Positions 1-7,381 of a stretch of 9,877 nucleotides of DNA are shown here, one piece after another. The DNA lies in the NCBI GenBank assembly GCA_964438715.1, contig CAYTLQ010000256.1:1-9877 (forward strand). The letters run 5' to 3'. The notes below the pieces were generated by a model. It saw only the letters and a list, made by a program, of their open reading frames with translations. It did not search any database and was not told the DNA's origin. The first letter of the stretch is position 1; every line of letters starts with the position of its first letter. The position numbers and the translations under genes are program-made. Source of the stretch: CAYTLQ01 sp964438715. GTDB taxonomy: Bacteria; Bacteroidota; Ignavibacteria; Ignavibacteriales; Ignavibacteriaceae.

Positions 1-357
1 ACTATTGTCACTTACGGCATGGGAGTTCATTGGGCGCTTGATGCAGTGAAGAAAATTACCGGTTCTTCAGTAGAACTCATTGACCTTCGAACCTTTCTTC
101 CGTGGGATAAAGAAATTGTTCGCGAATCAGTAAAAAAAACCGGCAGGGTGCTTGTGTTGCATGAAGATACTCTGACCGGAGGTTTCGGCGGAGAAATTGC
201 CGCCTGGATTGCTGAAAATTGCTTTGAATATCTTGATGCGCCCATTATGAGGGTGGCTTCATTAGATACTCCTGTTCCATTCTCAGTAGAACTGGAAAAC
301 AATTTTCTCGCATCAAAATATCTTCCGGGTAAACTCCGTATATTGTTAGCATATTGA
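1..357 (+). CDS. 2-oxo acid dehydrogenase E1 component, beta-type C-terminal part (partial, 5' end outside window)
   Basis: The reading frame is open from base 1 and ends with TGA at 355-357, giving 118 residues of the C-terminal transketolase-like domain of a pyruvate or branched-chain 2-oxo acid dehydrogenase E1 beta subunit. What I see: the opening TIVTYGMGVHWAL, then VELIDLRTFLPWD, then a GRVLVLHEDTLTGGFGGEIA stretch, and DTPVPFS near the end. These are the usual landmarks of this domain, which in the family helps form the E1 heterotetramer and the thiamine diphosphate site. The complex decarboxylates 2-oxo acids and hands the acyl group to lipoyl-E2 in the cytoplasm. In related phyla this subunit is often fused to the alpha subunit, which cannot be judged here because the N-terminal part is missing. 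Substrate (pyruvate or branched-chain) cannot be assigned from this tail. The ATG at 19 is internal, not the start. The next gene follows after 29 bases without a visible terminator. Confidence 0.88.
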   Translation, partial: TIVTYGMGVHWALDAVKKITGSSVELIDLRTFLPWDKEIVRESVKKTGRVLVLHEDTLTGGFGGEIAAWIAENCFEYLDAPIMRVASLDTPVPFSVELENNFLASKYLPGKLRILLAY

Positions 358-386
358 CCTTTCGATGATAAAAATTAACAGTATAT

Positions 387-2096
387 TTGCAGAAATCATT
401 AACAGGAGTTGAACTTCTGAGACGCCCGTTCAATTTTATTGTTTCCTCAGTAATAATAACAATACTGCCTCTTCATATTTATTTTTCGGAGATTGATCTC
501 GAATTAACCAATGATGAGGTTGGAAAAGAAACGGTTTCGAGAGGGCAGTACATTTCGTCTGTTCAGTATAACTTTGATGTGATTCATTATAATCTGAACA
601 TTGATTTGCAACATGAAAAACGGATTTTATCGGGGGATGTTATAATCACCGGAAAGTTAAAAGATAAGAACATCAAAACTATTGAGATGAATCTTTATAA
701 TAATATGGTGGTTTCACACATAGAAGTTTCAGGCCGAAACGCAACATTTGAACATTACCAAACAACATTACGAATTCATTTACCTGAAAAATTACCGGAC
801 ACTTTTGCAATACGAATCCGATACAGTGGTACTCCAAAAAAATTAGGTTTTGCCTCATTTGTTTTTGGTAAGATTAATGAACAACCATTAATTTTTTCTC
901 TGAACGAACCTGAATTTGCTTCAACTTGGTTTCCATGCAATGATATACCTTCTGATAAAGCGCTGGCAGATATCTCAATAACTGCCGATTCTTCATTGGT
1001 ATCTGTTTCCAATGGTAAGTTAGTTTCAGTTCAGACAAATGGTAATAAAAAAACATACTCATGGAATATTAGCTATCCGATTTCCACTTATCTTATCAGT
1101 TTATATTCATCGAAATATTATAACTTTAACGAATCATATATTTCTATAACCGGTGATACCATTCCGTTACAGTATTATGTTCTGCCCTCACACCGCGATG
1201 CTGCAAAGAAAGATTTTGAAGATCATCCGGCTATGATGAGATGTTTTGAAAATCTGTTTGGCCCATATCCCTTTCCGAAAGAAAAGTATGGTGTTGCAGA
1301 GTTTTTGTGGCAGAATGGTGCAATGGAACATCAAACGATATCCGGTATTGGAACGAAATTCGTCACGGGTAATAAATATTTTAATGATATTCTTGTACAT
1401 GAACTTGCGCATCATTGGTGGGGAAATGCTGTTGGACCTCATTCATGGCGAGATATATGGCTTAATGAAGGATTTGCTAATTATTGTGAAGCCTTGTATG
1501 AAGAGTATTACAATGGTAAGGAGGCATTGCATGCAAAGATGGCATCAATTTACTCACCTAACTTCACCGGTACGCTTTACGATCCAGAGGAGGATCTTTT
1601 TTCAACTACCGTTTACGATAAAGGCGCCTGGGTCGTGCACATGTTACGGAACGAGTTAGGTGATTCTGTCTTTTTTCGAACTCTCAGAACATATTTTGAG
1701 AGGTTTAAGTATTCAAATGCCTCTACATCAGATTTTATAAAAGTTTGTGAGGAAGTTTCCGGAAAAAATCTCGATTGGTTTTTTGACCAATGGGTGTACA
1801 CAGGCGATAATGTACCTCATATTGAGTGGAGATACCAGAGTACAAAGCGTGAAAACGATTTTCTCCTTACTCTGACTATGAAACAGGTACAGTATGGTTT
1901 TCAAGATTATATACTGAAGATTCCTGTAACTTTTGAATATTCCTCCCGAAAAAACTGGATTACTAAAACCGTCGTAATGGATGCGACTGAAAAAACTTTC
2001 ACATTTGAATTAAAAACTAACCCCCATGCAGTGCTCCCCGACTATGAGGGAACATTATTGGCGGTTTTCAAAGATATTACTCCTTACGAAAAATGA
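387..2096 (+). CDS. M1 family zinc metallopeptidase (aminopeptidase N-like), exported or membrane-anchored
   Basis: The protein has 569 residues from TTG 387. The gluzincin signature is complete: HELAHH at 338-343 and LNEGF, with zinc ligands H338, H342 and E361 (18 residues between H342 and E361) and catalytic E339. The exopeptidase motif is GAMEH at 311-315, where classical aminopeptidases have GAMEN. Y410 in VYDKGAW is the likely transition-state tyrosine. A hydrophobic stretch preceded by RR (about residues 12-33) looks like a signal peptide or anchor, so it probably trims peptides in the periplasm or at the cell surface. It is much shorter than PepN-type enzymes (about 850-900) and seems to lack the large C-terminal helical domain, as in many short bacterial M1 members. 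The start is uncertain: TTG 387 has no good ribosome binding site, whereas AGGAG at 404-408 lies 8 bases before an in-frame CTG at 417. The stop overlaps the next start (ATGA, 2093-2096). Confidence 0.93.
   Translation: MQKSLTGVELLRRPFNFIVSSVIITILPLHIYFSEIDLELTNDEVGKETVSRGQYISSVQYNFDVIHYNLNIDLQHEKRILSGDVIITGKLKDKNIKTIEMNLYNNMVVSHIEVSGRNATFEHYQTTLRIHLPEKLPDTFAIRIRYSGTPKKLGFASFVFGKINEQPLIFSLNEPEFASTWFPCNDIPSDKALADISITADSSLVSVSNGKLVSVQTNGNKKTYSWNISYPISTYLISLYSSKYYNFNESYISITGDTIPLQYYVLPSHRDAAKKDFEDHPAMMRCFENLFGPYPFPKEKYGVAEFLWQNGAMEHQTISGIGTKFVTGNKYFNDILVHELAHHWWGNAVGPHSWRDIWLNEGFANYCEALYEEYYNGKEALHAKMASIYSPNFTGTLYDPEEDLFSTTVYDKGAWVVHMLRNELGDSVFFRTLRTYFERFKYSNASTSDFIKVCEEVSGKNLDWFFDQWVYTGDNVPHIEWRYQSTKRENDFLLTLTMKQVQYGFQDYILKIPVTFEYSSRKNWITKTVVMDATEKTFTFELKTNPHAVLPDYEGTLLAVFKDITPYEK
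404..419 (+). promoter_or_regulatory. Possible ribosome binding site with CTG start for the M1 peptidase
   Basis: AGGAG at 404-408 is the only Shine-Dalgarno-like sequence near the start of the peptidase gene. It lies downstream of the first possible TTG start (387) and 8 bases upstream of an in-frame CTG at 417-419. Starting there would give an N-terminus of Met, RR, then a hydrophobic run, which is an ideal signal-peptide layout. CTG starts are rare, so this is a suggestion only. A nearby TTG at 409 is in another frame and meets TGA almost at once. Confidence 0.35.
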
Positions 2097-2833
2097 AAAC
2101 AATAGTGGCAGAAAAACCCGTTTATTTTATATCGGATCTGCATTTGGGATTATTGGATAGTCAGACGGAAAAAAACAGGGAGATTTTATTAGTCCGGCTT
2201 TTGGAGTATATAAGGGAGAATGGTTCTGCATTATACATAGTAGGTGATCTGTTTGATTACTGGTTCGAATACCGCAGGGTTGCCCAAAAGGGATATTATA
2301 AAATGCTGACAGCTTTGACTTTATTAAAAGAAAATGGAGTAGAGATACATTATCTGATTGGGAATCATGATTTCATGCATACTTCACTTTTTCAGGAGGA
2401 TGTAGGAGCGATTTTATATGAAGATGGATTCCATAGAATTATTAATGGCAGGAAATTTTTTATTGCTCACGGTGATGGTCTTGTAGCGAACGATCTAGGC
2501 TACAAAATATTAAAGAAAGTCTTAAGGAATAAAAGATTTCAAGGCTTATATTCATTAATACATCCTGATCTGGGAATTTGGCTGGCAAGCGGCAGTAGTA
2601 AATCGAGCAGAAAATACACCAGTAAAAAAGACTATGGTGAGGCTGATAGCCTTTTTGAAGTTGCAAAGAAATATATCGAAAATGGTGCGGATTATGTTAT
2701 TTTTGGTCATTCGCATCAAAGACGCTTTGAACAATACAAGAATGGATTTTATATTAACCTTGGTTCATGGCTCGAAGCTCCTTGTTATGGAGTTTTTGAA
2801 GCCGGAAAATTCCAAATAATTGACTGGCAGTAG
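2093..2833 (+). CDS. lpxH: UDP-2,3-diacylglucosamine diphosphatase (LpxH-like calcineurin-type phosphoesterase)
   Basis: This 246-residue protein carries the full set of metallophosphoesterase motifs in LpxH order: SDLHLG with D15 and H17, GDLFDYWFEY with D52, GNHDF with N91 and H92, HGDG with H126, and GHSHQRR with H206 and H208. The GDLFDYWFE form and the length (E. coli LpxH is about 240) point to LpxH, the peripheral inner-membrane enzyme that hydrolyses UDP-2,3-diacylglucosamine to lipid X and UMP in lipid A synthesis. A basic, serine-rich insert (about residues 165-180) sits where the lipid-binding cap is found in this family. ATG 2093 is preferred because it overlaps the preceding stop by four bases (ATGA), implying translational coupling. 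The stop lies two bases before the next start. A related diphosphatase with a different substrate cannot be excluded without the rest of the lpx genes. Confidence 0.85.
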   Translation: MKTIVAEKPVYFISDLHLGLLDSQTEKNREILLVRLLEYIRENGSALYIVGDLFDYWFEYRRVAQKGYYKMLTALTLLKENGVEIHYLIGNHDFMHTSLFQEDVGAILYEDGFHRIINGRKFFIAHGDGLVANDLGYKILKKVLRNKRFQGLYSLIHPDLGIWLASGSSKSSRKYTSKKDYGEADSLFEVAKKYIENGADYVIFGHSHQRRFEQYKNGFYINLGSWLEAPCYGVFEAGKFQIIDWQ

Positions 2834-2835
2834 AA

Positions 2836-5076
2836 TTGGCACGATATAAAAATCAATCAAACGGTACCGGATTCGCCTCCTGGAAGCGGATGGACGATAA
2901 AAAAAAGAAAAAAGTAATTTTCATTGGCTCAGCTATATTTCTTTTTTTAGTCTTTGCGATTTATATCGCCTCCGGATTGCCTTCACTTGAAGAACTCGAA
3001 AACCCGCGTCCACAACTTGCCAGCAAGGTTTATTCTATCGATGGGGAAGTAATTGGTCAATATTTTATTGAGAACAGAATTGAGACCGATATTGACAGTG
3101 TTCCGGCATATCTTGTTAATGCACTAATAGCAACTGAGGACAGGAGATTTTATAATCACTGGGGAGTTGATCTTCAGCGTTTTCTAACGGCTATGATTAA
3201 AAATTTGTTTACGCTCTCGAAAGAAGGAGGCGGTGCAAGTACTATCACCCAGCAGTTGGCAAAAAATCTTTATAAGCTGAAGGGTTCAAATGAAAATGCA
3301 TTTGGCACGGTCGTAAGGAAAATTCGTGAGTGGATTACAGCAGTACAAATTGAACGCACTTACACAAAAAAAGAGATTTTAGAATTGTATCTGAATGTAT
3401 CATATTTTGGTAAAAGTGCTTATGGCGTTGAATCTGCCTCGCGAGTGTATTTTAACAAGCGTGCAAGGGAATTGACTTTACCTGAATCGGCTTTATTAAT
3501 TGCTCTTTTGAAATCATCAGTAGTTTATGACCCCGAAAGACGCCAGGAAAATGCTCTTCGTCGCCGCAATCTGGTAATGTATAATATGATTGGTGAAGGA
3601 TTTCTGACTGAGGAAAAATACCAAAAGTTAAAATTAACCCCTATTCAGTTAGCCCGCGGTAAAAAGGTAAAAATGCGTTCTGATGCGGCACATTTTCTCG
3701 AATACCTTCGTCCCCAAATGGAAGACATAGCAGAAAAACACGGTCTTGACCTTTACCGTGACGGGTTACAGATATATTCAACTATTGATTCCAGGATGCA
3801 ATTGATTGCAAATAAAGTTGCGGCTGAACACCTAAAGGAATATCAGGAAATTTTTTATAAAAACTGGAAATGGGAGAACAACAAAGCATTGCTTGAACAA
3901 TTGCTTGATAAAGCAATCAAGAATTCCCCGGAGTATAAAGAAGCAGGTAATCAGTCCAGCAGGACAATAGTTTATAATCAGTTAAAGAATGATAAAAGAT
4001 TTGTTGATTCAGTAAAAAAGGTAGAATCCACTATTCAAATCGGGTTTGTCGTAATGGACCCGAAGAACGGACATATTAGAGCTCTTGTCGGAGGACAAAA
4101 TCAGGAATTCGCGTATGGGCTAAATCATGTTACTCAAATACGGCGTCAGGCGGGTTCAGCATTCAAACCGTTTGTTTATGCAGTTGCAATAGATAACGGT
4201 TGTTTCCCACAATATTCTCTCCTCAATGAACAATTCAATTATAATGGTTGGTCGCCTGCAAATAGCGATGGAAATTATGGAGGTTATATGACTCTGCGTG
4301 AGGCATTGGCAAAATCGGTTAATGTTATTGCAGGACGACTTACAACCTCTGAGCTTGCAGAACCCAGACAGGTTATCAAATATGCAAAACGCATGGGAAT
4401 AACCAGTAATCTCAGCGCTTATCCATCAATTGCGTTAGGGGTTTTTGAGGTTTCACCTCTCGAAATGTGCAGTGGTTTCGCAACTTTTGCAAATAAGGGA
4501 ATCTATAATTCACCTGTGCCTGTTTTACGCATAGAAGATAAAAACGGAATTGTACTTGAAGAATTTAAAGCTGAAAGCAGGGAGGCATTATCTCGTCAGA
4601 CTGCCGCAATTGTAGTGAATATGATGGAAGATGTTGTTAACCGCGGTACAGGTGCTTCTGTTCGTCGTTACTTTCATAGACCCGCCGCCGGCAAAACCGG
4701 TACAACAAATGACTATGCAGATGCCTGGTTTAATGGTTTTACTCCTCAATTAGTTGGTACTGTTTGGGTTGGCTTTGATGATCATAGAGTTAAATTTAAT
4801 GGTTGGTATGGGCAAGGAGCGCGTGCCGCATTACCGGTTTGGGCGAAATTCATGCAACAAACTTATAATCAGTTAAAGCTGCCATTAGAATATTTTAATC
4901 TGCCTGACGGTGTTATTTTTGCTGATTTCTGTATGGAATCTATTCAAAGGGGAGAAGCCCATCTGGCAACAGAAAATTGTCCTAATAAAGTAAATGACAT
5001 TTTACGCTCGGATAAATTACCCGAACGCTGTACAATTCACGGAGGTGGCCAAAATCGTGGTGATTCAGAGTGGTGA
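2836..5076 (+). CDS. Class A penicillin-binding protein 1A: peptidoglycan glycosyltransferase/transpeptidase
   Basis: This 746-residue bifunctional murein synthase has a short basic cytoplasmic tail, one membrane anchor (about residues 27-46), a GT51 glycosyltransferase domain and a transpeptidase domain. GT51 landmarks are ATEDRRFY at 99-106 with catalytic E101, then GGGASTITQQLAKNLY and KKEILELYLN. Transpeptidase motifs are SAFK at 441-444 (acyl-enzyme serine S441), SVN at 494-496 and KTGTT at 620-624. It polymerises lipid II and cross-links peptides on the outer face of the inner membrane. The linker between the domains contains a charged segment with WKWEN. The C-terminal tail has three cysteines, two in the familiar ENCPN and ERCTIH contexts. 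The chosen start is TTG 2836, two bases after the lpxH-like stop. ATG 2890 (residue 19), just after GGAAG, is an alternative and would remove only the polar tail. The gene appears intact. Confidence 0.95.
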   Translation: MARYKNQSNGTGFASWKRMDDKKKKKVIFIGSAIFLFLVFAIYIASGLPSLEELENPRPQLASKVYSIDGEVIGQYFIENRIETDIDSVPAYLVNALIATEDRRFYNHWGVDLQRFLTAMIKNLFTLSKEGGGASTITQQLAKNLYKLKGSNENAFGTVVRKIREWITAVQIERTYTKKEILELYLNVSYFGKSAYGVESASRVYFNKRARELTLPESALLIALLKSSVVYDPERRQENALRRRNLVMYNMIGEGFLTEEKYQKLKLTPIQLARGKKVKMRSDAAHFLEYLRPQMEDIAEKHGLDLYRDGLQIYSTIDSRMQLIANKVAAEHLKEYQEIFYKNWKWENNKALLEQLLDKAIKNSPEYKEAGNQSSRTIVYNQLKNDKRFVDSVKKVESTIQIGFVVMDPKNGHIRALVGGQNQEFAYGLNHVTQIRRQAGSAFKPFVYAVAIDNGCFPQYSLLNEQFNYNGWSPANSDGNYGGYMTLREALAKSVNVIAGRLTTSELAEPRQVIKYAKRMGITSNLSAYPSIALGVFEVSPLEMCSGFATFANKGIYNSPVPVLRIEDKNGIVLEEFKAESREALSRQTAAIVVNMMEDVVNRGTGASVRRYFHRPAAGKTGTTNDYADAWFNGFTPQLVGTVWVGFDDHRVKFNGWYGQGARAALPVWAKFMQQTYNQLKLPLEYFNLPDGVIFADFCMESIQRGEAHLATENCPNKVNDILRSDKLPERCTIHGGGQNRGDSEW

Positions 5077-5112
5077 TTTCGGTAAAATATAATTACTGAT
5101 AGGTTTAAGTTC

Positions 5113-5161
5113 ATTAAAATCGGTTTTAATTATCAACCGGATTTTAATTAATTAGTTTTTT
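5113..5161 (+). terminator. Rho-independent terminator after the PBP1A gene
   Basis: The left arm ATTAAAATCGGTT (5113-5125) pairs with AACCGGATTTTAAT (5135-5148), leaving one bulged base and a nine-base loop. A run of six T follows at 5156-5161. The stem is AT-rich apart from its loop-proximal GGTT/AACC part. The hairpin begins 36 bases after the PBP1A stop and ends 38 bases before the tRNA gene, so it probably ends the upstream operon and insulates the tRNA. The seven bases between stem and T-run make it slightly non-ideal. Confidence 0.7.
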
Positions 5162-5199
5162 CAGTATTTTACTGCCTTAATCCTTAATTTTTGGCAAAT

Positions 5200-5285
5200 G
5201 CCCGGATGGCGGAATTGGTAGACGCGCTAGATTCAGGGTCTAGTGAGGGTTTTACTTCGTGCAGGTTCGAGTCCTGTTCCGGGCA
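5200..5285 (+). tRNA. tRNA-Leu, anticodon CAG
   Basis: The 86-base gene folds as a class II tRNA. The acceptor stem GCCCGGA (5200-5206) pairs with TCCGGGC (5278-5284), with discriminator A at 5285. The D-arm holds GAATTGGTAGACGC. The anticodon stem CTAGA/TCTAG (5227-5231, 5239-5243) encloses the loop TTCAGGG, with anticodon CAG at 5234-5236 reading CUG leucine codons. A long variable arm (5244-5260) has GAGG at 5245-5248 pairing with CTTC at 5255-5258. The T-arm GCAGG-TTCGAGT-CCTGT spans 5261-5277. The long variable arm and discriminator A agree with leucine identity. No CCA is encoded: ACTT follows, so the end must be added by nucleotidyltransferase. It stands alone between two protein operons. 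Confidence 0.97.
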
Positions 5286-5441
5286 CTTAAGTTAGTGATA
5301 TTTTGGAATTTCTATTCTTATGCCTGCCGTTTTAATAGCTGATAAATATCTTCTTCCATACTTGCACTTCCGGGTACTCCTTTACGAACATTTAAACGGC
5401 CTCACCAATTATTTTTTGCCCTCTTAGAAATATTTACACAG
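5286..5441. other. Intergenic region before the acyltransferase-hpnCDE operon
   Basis: With the terminator and tRNA this completes a 365-base stretch free of protein genes. In these 156 bases I see no convincing gene. The region must hold the promoter of the downstream operon unless the tRNA transcript reads through. No clear -10/-35 pair or Bacteroidota-type TAnnTTTG box could be fixed. The bases before ATG 5442 show no Shine-Dalgarno sequence. A minus-strand run of 27 codons (about 5320-5403) between two stops has a protein-like composition but no useful start codon. A 7-base inverted repeat (GCCGTTT 5326-5332 with AAACGGC 5394-5400) encloses it. Confidence 0.6.
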
Positions 5442-6491
5442 ATGAATGCGGAGCAAAAACCACGAAATATCCTTCCCGATACACTGAAGGGGCTGGCTGT
5501 GGTCTTTATGATCATGATTCATATTGTTGAAGTAATTGCAAATAAAAGTGTTTATGAGAGTTTCATTGGAAAAATAATATTGTTCCTTGGCGGTCCCCCG
5601 GCGGCGCCGGTTTTTATGACGATAATGGGATATTTTGTCTTCAAATCTGATAAGCGGTTTGATGAACAATTACTAAGAGGATTTTTTTTGATAGGTGGCG
5701 GAATATTATTGAATATTGGTCTGAATTTGAACTTTCTTATATCATTTTTCACTAATCGTTATTATTTTGAAGTAAATCCATGGCAGTATATTCTTGGCGC
5801 TGATATTTTACCTCTTGCCGGATTGAGTGTTTTAATTCTTTCTTTGATAAAACGCATCGGATTAAAATGGTATTGGATCGTATTGTTAATATTTCTGGTT
5901 GCAATAATGGGAAATGTTTTTCCCGAGTATCAGGGGAACATTCATTTTGTGAAATATATTTTAGCTTTTGTTTGTGGTCCATATAAGTGGTCTTACTTTC
6001 CGTTATTGCCGTGGTTGGCGTATCCACTATTAGGTTTCTTATATGCAAAAACTGAACAGACTACCTTCTATTCTAAATATTCATCTAAGGTTATTTTACT
6101 ATCTCCGTTAATAGCAATCCTTGTTTTTATTTTTTCCCATTCCTTTATTCTCGACGCTACATCGAGATTAACTCCTTACTACCACCACGGAATAGAAATG
6201 TTTTTGTGGATAGGTATTTTTCTATTGGGGTACTTTTCTCTTTTTTCAATGGTTTTGAAAAAAATTTCGGATATATTTATTGTAAAGGGTATTGCATGGA
6301 TTGGGAAGAATGTTACATCGTTTTATGTGTTTCAATGGCTTATAATCGGTAATGTAGGCACAGAAATTTATAAAAGACTTGAGCTTATTGAATCAGTTGC
6401 AATTTTTAGCGGCGTAATAATTATTACGGCACTCTTCACATTTTTCTGGAATAAATTCCGGCCTCATTTTCAAAACTTTTGGGCAGAATGA
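5442..6491 (+). CDS. Multi-pass membrane acyltransferase-like protein (DUF1624/heparan-alpha-glucosaminide N-acetyltransferase style)
   Basis: This 349-residue, very hydrophobic protein has about 10-11 predicted membrane segments by eye, beginning at residues 16-34. The first helix has the pattern DTLKGLAVVFMIMIH (13-27) with H27, like the R/D-x-L-K/R-G-hydrophobic-H opening of membrane acyltransferases. PLLPWLAYPLLGFLYA (187-202) resembles the signature of the DUF1624/HGSNAT group. GGPPAAPVFM (about 50-59) also fits that group. HGSNAT moves acetyl groups from cytosolic acetyl-CoA across a membrane to an amino sugar, but for bacterial members the substrate is generally unknown. It is the first gene of a four-gene unit and its stop overlaps hpnC by four bases (ATGA, 6488-6491), so it is likely co-translated with squalene-synthesis enzymes. 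A role in modifying a terpenoid lipid or envelope glycan is inference only. It could instead belong to a neighbouring acyltransferase 3-like family. Confidence 0.75.
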   Translation: MNAEQKPRNILPDTLKGLAVVFMIMIHIVEVIANKSVYESFIGKIILFLGGPPAAPVFMTIMGYFVFKSDKRFDEQLLRGFFLIGGGILLNIGLNLNFLISFFTNRYYFEVNPWQYILGADILPLAGLSVLILSLIKRIGLKWYWIVLLIFLVAIMGNVFPEYQGNIHFVKYILAFVCGPYKWSYFPLLPWLAYPLLGFLYAKTEQTTFYSKYSSKVILLSPLIAILVFIFSHSFILDATSRLTPYYHHGIEMFLWIGIFLLGYFSLFSMVLKKISDIFIVKGIAWIGKNVTSFYVFQWLIIGNVGTEIYKRLELIESVAIFSGVIIITALFTFFWNKFRPHFQNFWAE

Positions 6492-7381
6492 AACATCATA
6501 ATTTTGACATCAATGAGACATATTCAAAAGCCATGGAATTTGCTTCGTCACATTATGAAAATTTTCCTGTTGTATCTTTTTTAATTAAGAAATCAATTCG
6601 TAAGCATATCGCTATAATTTATTGGTTTGCGAGAACTGCTGATGATATAGCAGATGAAGGAGATAAATCACCGGAACAGCGCACGAGTGAACTTCAATCT
6701 TTTCGTAAGCGATTTTTAAGTACCCTTAATGGTGAATATTGTGATGCATTTGATGAAGCTCTTCATGATACTATTTTAAAGTTCACCCTTGAACCGGAGC
6801 TCTTCCTTAATTTACTCTCAGCTTTTGAACAGGATATTACCCAACATTCTTATAATTCTCTAACAGAACTGCTGGGGTACTGCCAAAACAGCGCTAATCC
6901 GGTGGGGAGACTCGTCCTCCGCCTTCACGGAATCCGTAATGAAAAAGCGGACGAATTTTCTGATAATATTTGCACTGCTTTGCAATTAACAAATTTCTGG
7001 CAGGATGCCTCTATTGACTTTAGCAGGGGCAGACTCTATATTCCACTTGAGGAAATTTACCGCTTCGGAACGAAAATCATTTCTCCGAATCACTTAATAG
7101 CTTCACAAATTCCTATTGAGTGTATCAGTTCTTTGGTAAATTTTACGGAAGAACTATTTGCCAAAGGAACAGCTTTAGATAATTTTCTCAGTGGCTTGCT
7201 TCGATACGAAATACGGTGGACTATTTTTGGTGGTTTGGCTGTTTTAAAGAAAATTCGTTACATTGATTACAAGATTTTTGATTATCGTGTTACTTTATCA
7301 AAAACCGATTTCATCAGATTACTGTTAAATTCTTTTTTATATGCTCCAGGAAAACGCAAAGCAGATAGCAAAACAAAGTAG
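6488..7381 (+). CDS. hpnC: Hydroxysqualene synthase (HpnC), squalene/phytoene synthase family
   Basis: I chose ATG 6488 (297 residues) over TTG 6479 because it gives the common ATGA overlap with the upstream stop. The extension would add only three residues. The two metal and diphosphate-binding motifs of trans-prenyl head-to-head synthases are present: TADDIADE at 50-57 and NFWQDASID at 169-177, followed by GRLYIP. The NFWQD form of the second motif is typical of HpnC rather than HpnD. In the known HpnCDE route, HpnC converts presqualene diphosphate to hydroxysqualene in the cytoplasm or at the membrane surface. The length is usual for the family. It is followed by its paralogue hpnD, which begins 41 bases before the hpnC stop in a different frame. 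A phytoene or dehydrosqualene synthase role is possible in principle, but the order C-D-E argues for squalene. Confidence 0.9.
   Translation: MKHHNFDINETYSKAMEFASSHYENFPVVSFLIKKSIRKHIAIIYWFARTADDIADEGDKSPEQRTSELQSFRKRFLSTLNGEYCDAFDEALHDTILKFTLEPELFLNLLSAFEQDITQHSYNSLTELLGYCQNSANPVGRLVLRLHGIRNEKADEFSDNICTALQLTNFWQDASIDFSRGRLYIPLEEIYRFGTKIISPNHLIASQIPIECISSLVNFTEELFAKGTALDNFLSGLLRYEIRWTIFGGLAVLKKIRYIDYKIFDYRVTLSKTDFIRLLLNSFLYAPGKRKADSKTK

Noticed and set aside
1246..1659. A long alternative open frame (137 codons) inside the M1 peptidase gene.
   Set aside because: It lies wholly within a gene with clear zinc-peptidase motifs and its own translation shows no recognisable domain; a shadow frame.
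5162..5199. Possible promoter for tRNA-Leu in the AT-rich leader.
   Set aside because: No sigma70 -35/-10 pair or TTTG/TAnnTTTG pair with correct spacing could be fixed; AT-rich sequence gives many weak look-alikes.
5326..5400. Inverted repeat GCCGTTT / AAACGGC spaced by 61 bases downstream of tRNA-Leu, considered as a structured RNA or attachment site.
   Set aside because: Only seven paired bases with a long unpaired interior and no duplicated tRNA end nearby; easily a chance match.
6479..6487. TTG start for hpnC, three codons upstream.
   Set aside because: ATG 6488 gives the common ATGA coupling with the upstream stop, and the extra residues add nothing conserved.
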